A program made the position numbers and the translations under genes. Below are positions 34,374 through 41,675 of a stretch of 64,000 nt of DNA, one piece after another. Source of the DNA: Acidobacteriota bacterium. Lineage in GTDB: Bacteria > Acidobacteriota > Terriglobia > Acidiferrales > UBA7541. The stretch lies in NCBI GenBank assembly GCA_013289835.1, contig JABCZG010000014.1, forward strand, positions 54,530 through 118,529. Reading direction: 5' to 3'. The stretch's first letter is position 1. The number at the start of each line of letters is the position of its first letter. Under the pieces are notes generated by a model that saw only the letters and a program-made list of their open reading frames with translations, did no database searches and had not been told where the DNA came from.

Positions 34374-36736
34374 AAAGGGTCGGACGGCGTTGCCGCTTTG
34401 GAGAGTGCCGCTTCCCGCGGAGGGTCAGCGGGCCAGTCTAGCTCGCGCCGTTCGCGCGATTCGAGCGGACGGCCCTCCATCAAGGGATAGCACCAGCGGC
34501 GAAGCGCCGGGATGTGCACGTTGATCCAGTAATCCCACCAATCGATGGATTCGGGAGCGAAGTCGAAAATCTGCCGCTCTTCAGGAGGCAGCGCCGCGGA
34601 GAGCAAGCGCGCGTTTTCGCATTCGAAGACATGTTCATTATGCAGAATGAACGGCTCGTAGAGCTCGATAAGTTTTTCCGCGCGGATGAGGTCGCGCTCC
34701 GCGCGGGCGAGCGGCGGCTTCTTCATGCCCAGCGTGACGGCTGCACGGTTGATGCCGGAGACGACGGCCTTCTGCCGCGGAATCGAGAGCTGTTCGTAAC
34801 GCTGTTTCGACACCGGAATGGTCTCAAACTTTACTTTAAGCCAGCTATCAATGCTCTGCGTCGTTCGGTAGTGCTTGCGATGTGCCAGGCCGGTGAGTTC
34901 AATGCTGCGGCCCATGTTGACCGGATTGATCGCGGAAGTCGCCAACTGGTACAGCCGAGCGTGGCGGCGAGCAATCACTCCCGCGGCGATGAGCGTCATG
35001 CCGCGGCAGACCATGTCAACGGGAATCACGTCGAGACACTTTCGCTCGTTCGAAGGAAGCTGGCGGAAATTCGTGCCGAGCAGATACGAAAGCGGTCCGG
35101 AGGTATTGATGCCTTCGTTCCACCCGCTGAAGGGTGAGCGCTCCGAACTTTCCACGATCGATGGCCGCACGATGGCGATGGGAAGATCGTGGCCACGCCG
35201 CGCAAGCAGGGACTCGCCAAGACTTTTTGTGAAGGTGTAAGTATTAGGCCAGCCTAAATGCTGGGCCCTGCGCATGCCCACGCGCACAAGTCTGTTTTTT
35301 GCCCAGCGTGCGCGATTGCGTTTCAAGACGCCGTCGAGTTCAGCAGCCGGCGCGGAAGATGCGTCGCCGCCGCGGCCCAGCGCCTGGCGCCGAAGAGCCT
35401 TGGTAAGTTCTGGGCTTCCAGCGCGGGCTTCGACGCAGCGGATGGTCTCTCGCAGGGATTCGACTTCGCGGTCCGCGTCGAAATCGGCGCCGTTCGCTGG
35501 GCTGTAATTCTCCTGCAATTCCTCGGTGACGCGGCCATCGCGCATGCCGACAACGTAGCAAGTGGAGAGATGCATCAGTCCGGCGTGATCGCACTTTCGC
35601 AAGAATTCAAGCAGATGGAGCGCTGAATCCACGTTGGAGGAAACGGCATCACGCAAGTCGGGATTGAAATCCGTCAGGCCTGCGCTGTTCACGATGAGAT
35701 CGAGCGATTTCGCGAGGCGAGCTTGCGTGGCTTCAGTCAGCCCCAGCCCGGGCAGGCTGACGTCCCCTTCCACCACTTCCACTTTTTCCTTCAGGAACGC
35801 GGCGAGCTTCCGGCCATGGCGTTCGTGCAGAGTGTCGAACGTCGGAGACTCCTCGACGATTTTCTCGAAGCGGCGCTGCGCGCTGGTCGTACGGTTGCGG
35901 CGAATCAATAGCGTGATCTTCCCGATATCGGGAGTCTTTTCGAGCAGATCCACGAGCCAGACCTTGCAGATGAATCCAGTCACGCCAATCAGTAGCAGAT
36001 GCCGCTTTGCGAGAGTTTCCCGGACCGAGAGCCGTTCGACTCGTGGTCCATCGCCAAAAAGGGTGATGGGCTTCTCTGTGCCAGACACGGAGCGCGCGAC
36101 TGTTTGCAACGCGCTTTCGAGTCGCGATGGTTTGCTGTCCCACCCAAGCTGGGAGACAAGTCGCTCGCGCGAAACGCGGCCGTCCGTCGAGCCACTCGCT
36201 ATCCACGCGAAGGGTCCGCGCGGCCGAACGATCGGATCGAGCAACCGTCCAGTGGCTTTCCCGTCGCGATACTCCAGGCGATTGGAGATGAACGATTCCA
36301 CTCCGAAGTGATGAGCCAGCGGCCGAAGGATGCTTTCAAGCAGCTGCCCCACCAGGACCACGCGTTCGCCATTGCGAACGGCCCCGAGGAGCTTCTCCGC
36401 AGCCTCCCGGCGCAATTGTGGCTTCAAAACGTACTGAAAATACTCTTCGCCAAGCAGATCGAGCCGATCGCGGCTGACTCCGCGGAGCAGCGTATGCAGG
36501 AATCTTGTCGCAAACGTCCGGTTCGCGGCATAAGCGAACGGCCGCAGTAGCGCCATGCCGGCCATGCCGGCGCGACGCGCCCAGCGCTCCGAAAAACTTT
36601 GGGAATTCCAGGTGAAAAAACCCACGGGCCGCATGGCGCCAAGCTCGAGCAACGAGCCTTCCACACGCCAATAGGTGGCTTCGCGAGCTTCCGTCGCGGA
36701 TGTGGCGTTCTTCGAATTGGAACCAGAGTGTGCCAT
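34358..36736 (-). CDS. Pseudo-HAD / fatty acyl-CoA reductase fusion
   Basis: 792 residues with two parts. Residues about 20-200 resemble HAD-IB (SerB-type) phosphatases, but the catalytic motifs are gone: the DxDxT region reads [10 protein letters not shown], the motif II Ser/Thr position reads VVLVGQL, and no motif III Lys is seen. Residues about 245-660 form an alcohol-forming acyl-CoA reductase: [19 protein letters not shown] (the third glycine of the usual TGFLGK is Cys), [33 protein letters not shown] (YxxxK), [12 protein letters not shown]-terminal sterile-like part follows (to 792). It reduces acyl thioester to fatty alcohol. First gene of the operon. Confidence 0.85.
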   Translation of the reverse strand: MAHSGSNSKNATSATEAREATYWRVEGSLLELGAMRPVGFFTWNSQSFSERWARRAGMAGMALLRPFAYAANRTFATRFLHTLLRGVSRDRLDLLGEEYFQYVLKPQLRREAAEKLLGAVRNGERVVLVGQLLESILRPLAHHFGVESFISNRLEYRDGKATGRLLDPIVRPRGPFAWIASGSTDGRVSRERLVSQLGWDSKPSRLESALQTVARSVSGTEKPITLFGDGPRVERLSVRETLAKRHLLLIGVTGFICKVWLVDLLEKTPDIGKITLLIRRNRTTSAQRRFEKIVEESPTFDTLHERHGRKLAAFLKEKVEVVEGDVSLPGLGLTEATQARLAKSLDLIVNSAGLTDFNPDLRDAVSSNVDSALHLLEFLRKCDHAGLMHLSTCYVVGMRDGRVTEELQENYSPANGADFDADREVESLRETIRCVEARAGSPELTKALRRQALGRGGDASSAPAAELDGVLKRNRARWAKNRLVRVGMRRAQHLGWPNTYTFTKSLGESLLARRGHDLPIAIVRPSIVESSERSPFSGWNEGINTSGPLSYLLGTNFRQLPSNERKCLDVIPVDMVCRGMTLIAAGVIARRHARLYQLATSAINPVNMGRSIELTGLAHRKHYRTTQSIDSWLKVKFETIPVSKQRYEQLSIPRQKAVVSGINRAAVTLGMKKPPLARAERDLIRAEKLIELYEPFILHNEHVFECENARLLSAALPPEERQIFDFAPESIDWWDYWINVHIPALRRWCYPLMEGRPLESRERRELDWPADPPREAALSKAATPSDPLWRSS

Positions 36737-37074
36737 GACAGGCGCAAGATTAGCGACGGCCTAGTCGCCGGGAAAAGGCTCAAGAAGCTGACTTTGCATA
36801 ACGATGAGTCGTACCCTCTGACGAAAACAGTCTGGAACGGATTCTCTGCCCGCTTGCCAATGCCAGCAGCCATCGGTTCCCCTGACCGCGAGCCGCTTGA
36901 GAAAGTGTAAAAGTAGCATTGTCAGCAGCTTCTCGCAAGGAGGGCCCGGCCTTGGAAGGCTGGCGGTGCGCGAAAGATGCGAGCCGTCCTGGAACAGAAA
37001 AACTCACGCCATCCGGGACGAACACGAGCTCAAAAAGGAATGCGCACTGCGGGCGTGCGTTAGGAAAATACGGC
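36737..37074. other. Spacer upstream of the lipid operon
   Basis: 338 bases between leuB and the reductase gene, both on the minus strand. The operon promoter must lie here; I see no confident -35/-10 pair, no terminator with a T-run, and no gene with a ribosome site. Confidence 0.4.
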
Positions 37075-38181
37075 CTATACGCCCCAGCCGTAGCGCTCGG
37101 CATGCTCGAGGGTACGCTGCATTTCTTCGCGAAGGATCTCGGTGAAGACCGAGCCCCCTACAGCGCGAGCGCCGGGTTCGCTGATGTCCGGCGTACGATA
37201 GCCGCCCGCGAGTACGCGCAGCAGAGACTGTTCGACCCAATCCGCTTCCAAGGATAGCCCAAAGGCATCGCGCAGCATCATCGTGGCGCTCAGGATCGAG
37301 CCAATGGGATTGGCGGAATCGGTTCCGGCCAGTGACGGAGCGGAGCCGTGGATGGGCTCAAAGAGCGGCGCGGTCGAACCGAAGCTGGCCGACGGTATCA
37401 GCCCGATCGAACCGACGAGGGCCGCGGCCGCATCGCTCAAAATGTCACCGAACATGTTGGTGCTAAGAATTACGTCAAACTGCGAAGGCCGCAGCGTCAG
37501 CTGCATCGCGGCATTGTCCACGTACATGTGCTCGAGCTTCACCGACGGATACACGGCGCTCATGGCGGTAACCGTGCGCCGCCAGAGCTGCGAGCTGGTT
37601 AACACGTTGGCTTTATCCACAGAGCAAAGCCGCCGCGAGCGATTCTCCGCGCGAGCAAAAGCAAATGTGGCGATGCGCTCGATCTCCGGCGTAGAATATG
37701 ACTCGGTGTCCCAGGCGCGCTCCGCGCCTTTCTCGGTCGCGTTGCCACGCTCCCCAAAATACATTCCGCCCGCGAGTTCGCGGACAATCTCGAGATCCAA
37801 ATCGCCGAGGCGATCGGCCCTCAAGGGCGAGATTCCGAGAAGCGGTTCGAGTAGTTTTACCGGCCGCACATTGACGTAGAGGCCCAGGCCCTTGCGCAGA
37901 TCGAGCAGCCCGCTTTCCGGTCGCTTCCCAACCGGCAGCAAATCCCACTTCGGTCCGCCGACGGCACCCAGGAAGACAGCGTCAACTTTTCGGCAAGCAT
38001 CCAGTGTTTCGTTCGGAAGCGGGGTCCCGGCAGCATCAATGGCCGTTCCACCGACCGGAAGTTCAATGAACTCAAACTCGTGATTGAATTCGTGAGCCGT
38101 TTCACGCAGGACAATTGTTGCGGCTCTCGTTACTTCCGGGCCAATGCCGTCTCCGGGCAGCAGAACGATGGTCTTCTTCAT
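37075..38181 (-). CDS. leuB: 3-isopropylmalate dehydrogenase
   Basis: Oxidises and decarboxylates 3-isopropylmalate in leucine synthesis; cytoplasmic dimer, 368 residues. Signatures are VLLPGDGIGPEV, AVGGPKWD, LRKGLGLYVNVRPV, the substrate/metal region GERGNATEKGAERAWDTESYS, SVDKANVLTSSQLWR, the NNAAMQL variant of the metal loop, LSTNMFGDILSDAAAALVGS and FEPIHGSAPSLAGTDSANPIG. ATG 38181 (MKKTIVLLPG) is preferred over 38238. 105 bases downstream of leuA on the same strand; leuC and leuD are not in the window. Confidence 0.95.
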   Translation of the reverse strand: MKKTIVLLPGDGIGPEVTRAATIVLRETAHEFNHEFEFIELPVGGTAIDAAGTPLPNETLDACRKVDAVFLGAVGGPKWDLLPVGKRPESGLLDLRKGLGLYVNVRPVKLLEPLLGISPLRADRLGDLDLEIVRELAGGMYFGERGNATEKGAERAWDTESYSTPEIERIATFAFARAENRSRRLCSVDKANVLTSSQLWRRTVTAMSAVYPSVKLEHMYVDNAAMQLTLRPSQFDVILSTNMFGDILSDAAAALVGSIGLIPSASFGSTAPLFEPIHGSAPSLAGTDSANPIGSILSATMMLRDAFGLSLEADWVEQSLLRVLAGGYRTPDISEPGARAVGGSVFTEILREEMQRTLEHAERYGWGV

Positions 38182-38286
38182 AGCGGTCCCCGAGTCACTA
38201 CAAAATTCTAGCGTGCCACTTGCGTTTCGAGTGAGCAATTCGCACGAAAGGCTTCCCTCGTAGCCATCTCGTCGGAAGCAGAGGGG

Positions 38287-39480
38287 TCAGGCTGCCGACG
38301 ACGATTCCGCAGCCATGGCCGCCGGACGCCTGCGGATGACCTCATGCGCGATGGCCACAATGTCACGTGGACGCACCTGCTTGGACTGATCCGCTAGTGC
38401 GGTCACGCGCGTATAGACTTCCGCAAGCTCCTGATCGCTCGCTTCGTAACCCAAATCCCGCAAGGACAACCGCAGCGCGTTACGGCCCGAATGTTTCCCA
38501 AGCACCAAAGAGCGCGCCGGCACGCCGACGGTCTGCGGCGAAATAATCTCGTACGTCAGTGGGTTCTTGATGATTCCGTCCTGATGAATCCCTGCTTCGT
38601 GAGCGAAGGCATTGGCGCCAACAACCGCCTTGTTCGGCGCCACTTGTGCGCCAGTGATTTCCGTGAGCATGCGGCTCGTGGGGAAAAGCTCTTCCAGCCG
38701 AATCTGTGTGGAAACCCCGAAGCTTTCTTTTCGCACCGCCAAAGCAACCACAATTTCCTCGAGCGCCGCGTTCCCGGCGCGTTCGCCGATTCCGTTGATG
38801 GTGCACTCGATTTGGCGGACTCCCGCTCGGACAGCCGCCAGAGAATTGGCTACCGCCATCCCGAGGTCGTCATGACAATGCGCACTGAGCGTGATTCCCT
38901 GCGGGTCGCCGAGGAACTCGCGCACTTTCAGGAACATGGCTCCATACTCTTCCGGCACGGCATATCCCACGGTATCCGGCAGATTCAGGACGGTGGCTCC
39001 CGCATTCACCGCAATGCGGCAGACCTGGCAAAGAAAATCAATGTCCGTGCGGCCCGCGTCTTCCGCGGAAAACTCCACTTCGCCGACATGCTGCCTGCCG
39101 TAGCGGATCATCGAGCCAATGGCTTCAAGAGCCTGTTCGCGTGTCATGTTCAGCTTGGCGCTAAGGTGTAAATCAGAGGTTGCGAGGAACACGTGCAACC
39201 GAGGCGCAGCCGCCGGCTTCAGGGCCTCGATTGCCGCATCCACATCTTGTTTCTTGGCGCGCGCGAGTGCCGCAATCGGCACATTCCGGACTTCGAGCGC
39301 CACTCTCTTGACTGCTTCCAGGTCGCCCTTCGACGCAATCGGGAATCCAGCTTCAATCACATCCACATTCAGAGCCGCAAGCTGCCGCGCCAGGCGAATC
39401 TTGTCCTCTGTGTTCATCGAGAAGCCTGGCGATTGCTCGCCGTCACGGAGCGTAGTGTCAAAAATGCGTACAACGTCCAT
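38287..39480 (-). CDS. leuA: 2-isopropylmalate synthase, short form
   Basis: Condenses acetyl-CoA with 2-oxoisovalerate, the first step of leucine synthesis. The 397-residue protein has the TIM barrel (IFDTTLRDGEQSPG, HCHDDLGMAVANSLAAVRAG, INGIGERAGNAALEE) and the linker subdomains (NKAVVGANAFAHEAGIHQDG, LGKHSGRNAL). It then stops at about residue 397. The usual C-terminal allosteric domain (about 110 residues, leucine binding) is absent, so feedback inhibition may be missing. Homocitrate synthase is an alternative, but adjacency to leuB favours LeuA. ATG 39480 follows GGAGA; 39492 is possible. Confidence 0.9.
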   Translation of the reverse strand: MDVVRIFDTTLRDGEQSPGFSMNTEDKIRLARQLAALNVDVIEAGFPIASKGDLEAVKRVALEVRNVPIAALARAKKQDVDAAIEALKPAAAPRLHVFLATSDLHLSAKLNMTREQALEAIGSMIRYGRQHVGEVEFSAEDAGRTDIDFLCQVCRIAVNAGATVLNLPDTVGYAVPEEYGAMFLKVREFLGDPQGITLSAHCHDDLGMAVANSLAAVRAGVRQIECTINGIGERAGNAALEEIVVALAVRKESFGVSTQIRLEELFPTSRMLTEITGAQVAPNKAVVGANAFAHEAGIHQDGIIKNPLTYEIISPQTVGVPARSLVLGKHSGRNALRLSLRDLGYEASDQELAEVYTRVTALADQSKQVRPRDIVAIAHEVIRRRPAAMAAESSSAA

Positions 39481-39492
39481 AGGGTCTCCCAT

Positions 39493-39585
39493 GGTCTAGT
39501 AACGCACGTTTAAGGCCCTCTGGTCCAATTTATCTTTATTCTGCTTTTGATAATTCTGCCTTATACTTGCCAGCGGAGGAAACCC
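39493..39585. promoter_or_regulatory. Divergent leuA / LysR-gene promoter region with LTTR-like motif
   Basis: AT-rich 93-bp spacer between leuA (minus) and the LysR gene (plus). ATAATTCTGCCTTAT (39549-39563) is an imperfect dyad containing the T-N11-A form favoured by LysR regulators, close upstream of the LysR start. Promoters for both genes should overlap here. Operator assignment is inference. Confidence 0.35.
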
Positions 39586-40461
39586 GTGGATCTCGGCGAA
39601 CTTCAGGTCTTTTTGATGGTAGCGAAGGAGGGCAGCTTCTCCCGTGCGGCGGAGCGCCTTTACCGTACACAGCCCGCCATCAGCCTGGCGATTCGGAAGC
39701 TGGAGGACTCGCTCGGACAGCCCTTGTTCGTCAGGGGATCCAGGCCTGTCCGCCTAACGGACGCCGGAACGCTCTTAAAGGATTACGCCGAACGACTGAT
39801 CAACCTCCGGGATGAGGTCAAGAAGGGACTCACCGAATTGGAAGGGTTGAAACGCGGCGAGCTCGCGCTGGGTGTGAACGAGAGTTCCATCCACGCCCTT
39901 CTTCCCGCCCTTGCCAAGTTTCGCGAGAAGCATCCCGGCGTCCAGGTACGCGTGCACCGCATGTTCTCGCGAGACATCCCGCATGAAGTGCTGAATTACC
40001 GCCTGGATCTTGGAGCGGTTTCGTTTGTGCCACGCGATGCGCAGCTGGTGGCCACGGAAATATTGAAGGACGAGTTGACACTGGTCGTTCCTGCCAAACA
40101 CAACCTGGCGAAGAAGCGAGAAGTGGATGTAGCCGAACTCGGGAACGAGAACTTCATTGCGCATATCGTCGAATCGCCGTTCCGCCGCCGGGTCATCGAG
40201 CTCTTTGCGCGCAACCGTACTGCCCTGAACATGCCCATCGAAATGCCCACAATTGAAAGCATCAAGCGCTTCGTGCAGATGGGCATGGGCGTGGCCATCG
40301 TGCCGCGCATGTGCGTGCAATGGGAAATCGAGCATGGCTGGATGAAAGAAGTGAAGGTGCGGCAGTTGAACATGCCGCGTCACCTTTACCTCGTTTCACG
40401 GCGCGGCGCGCGCCTGCCGCATGCCGCGGCGGAGTTCATGCGCATCCTTCGAGAAGATTGA
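39586..40461 (+). CDS. LysR-family transcriptional regulator
   Basis: 291 residues. The N-terminal winged helix-turn-helix is clear (LGELQVFLMVAKEGSFSRAA ERLYRTQPAISLAIRKLE), followed by the coiled linker and a periplasmic-binding-like effector domain (LALGVNESSIHALLPALAKF). GTG 39586 is chosen because GGAGG lies six bases upstream and the family normally begins just before this point; an in-frame ATG at 39547 lacks one. Divergent from leuA, so it probably controls leuAB and itself. Confidence 0.92.
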   Translation: MDLGELQVFLMVAKEGSFSRAAERLYRTQPAISLAIRKLEDSLGQPLFVRGSRPVRLTDAGTLLKDYAERLINLRDEVKKGLTELEGLKRGELALGVNESSIHALLPALAKFREKHPGVQVRVHRMFSRDIPHEVLNYRLDLGAVSFVPRDAQLVATEILKDELTLVVPAKHNLAKKREVDVAELGNENFIAHIVESPFRRRVIELFARNRTALNMPIEMPTIESIKRFVQMGMGVAIVPRMCVQWEIEHGWMKEVKVRQLNMPRHLYLVSRRGARLPHAAAEFMRILRED

Positions 40462-40571
40462 TATCCGGGCCTCCTGAATTGGGTGAACGGTTCCTCTCAC
40501 GAGCGCGCCAGAACACCGCGAGAATCCAAGGGGCTGCATTTCACGCGCGCGAGATGGACGCCAGCTTACTT

Positions 40572-41036
40572 TCAACTGGGGCGGTCGGACTTGCCCGGCA
40601 GGCACATAATGGTCGCTAACATCGTCGCGCAATGCAGTTCCGCGCCGTCTTTCCGGACGTAAACGTCCGCCATGCAGATCTTGAGCGTTCTCCCGGACCG
40701 CAACACGTTGGCGCGCGCAATCAGCTCTTCACCATCGGCGGGCGCCAGCAGGTTCATCTTATACTCCACGGTCAAGACGGAGGCATCCGCAGGCATCAGC
40801 GTGTAGGCCGCGTAGCCGCACGCGCTGTCCGCAATGGCTCCGGAAACACCGGCGTGAAAATAGTTGTGCTGCTGCGTCACTTCGAGACGGAACGGGACGC
40901 GAATCTCCGCGTGGCCCGGCTCCAGCTTTACAAGCTCCGCGCCCAGGTGTTTCATCAATCCCTGGCGCACAAAACTTTCTCGTACTCGGCTTTCATACTC
41001 CGCATCGGAAGCGGTGAATCGCGGATGTTCTTTCAT
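40572..41036 (-). CDS. PaaI-family hotdog thioesterase
   Basis: 154 residues, single hotdog domain. The active-site helix reads HNYFHAGVSGAIADSACGYAA with the conserved Asp, preceded by LVKLEPGHAEIRVPF and followed by VLTVEYKMNLLAPADGEEL. Hydrolyses small acyl-CoA or phenylacyl-CoA thioesters; substrate not predictable. ATG 41036 is preferred over 41066. Converges with the LysR gene, 110 bases away. Confidence 0.88.
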   Translation of the reverse strand: MKEHPRFTASDAEYESRVRESFVRQGLMKHLGAELVKLEPGHAEIRVPFRLEVTQQHNYFHAGVSGAIADSACGYAAYTLMPADASVLTVEYKMNLLAPADGEELIARANVLRSGRTLKICMADVYVRKDGAELHCATMLATIMCLPGKSDRPS

Positions 41037-41094
41037 GAAGGGGAGTATACCAGCGGCCAGCCACAACGCGACCCGGCTGCGGGAGTTGTCCCGC

Positions 41095-41442
41095 CTAAGC
41101 GCGCTGCGCCAGCGCTTCTTCCACCGATGCGTGGATGGGCAGCAGCTTTGTCAGCCCCGCCACCTGAATGACTGCGTTTCCCTGTTTCGTCAGCCCTGTG
41201 AGGGCGAAGGTCTTTCCCAGGTTCCTGCGATGGACGAAGAGCTGCACCAGCGCGCCTACTCCTGCAGAATCCAGGAAAGACACACCGCTCATGTCCAGAA
41301 TCAGGTGAGTCGCAGGCTCGGGACGCAAGGTCTGGATAAAATTGTGCACGGTTTCCAGCCCGAGTTTGCCGCTAAGTCTTGTGACCAGGTGAGTTGCATC
41401 GGATACAGGTAGTTTCTCGAGGTCCAGACGCACTGTTTCCAT
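41095..41442 (-). CDS. STAS-domain anti-sigma factor antagonist
   Basis: 115 residues forming one STAS domain. The phosphorylation-site motif is GVSFLDSAGVGALV with Ser59, preceded by ATHLILDMS and followed by GKTFALTGLTKQGNAVIQVAGL. Such proteins bind an anti-sigma kinase when unphosphorylated. No kinase, phosphatase or sigma gene is adjacent, so the partners are elsewhere. Sits 58 bases upstream of the thioesterase gene on the same strand. Confidence 0.88.
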   Translation of the reverse strand: METVRLDLEKLPVSDATHLVTRLSGKLGLETVHNFIQTLRPEPATHLILDMSGVSFLDSAGVGALVQLFVHRRNLGKTFALTGLTKQGNAVIQVAGLTKLLPIHASVEEALAQRA

Positions 41443-41675
41443 AAGTCGTAGAGACTAACCCAGAATTTACCTTCGAACATTACAATTCTTTAACAATCCC
41501 TCCTTCGACGATCGCGGCGGGAGTCTCATCCTCTCTTCTATATGCACCATAGCTTAAAATATCTTAGTTGATAATTTTCGTTGACGCCGCCGCTCCCCGG
41601 CGTTACCGTGAAATCGGCATTGTTTCCCTCTCAGAATTCTCAAAGCACCGCTTTAGTGACGGTCAAGGAAGACTT

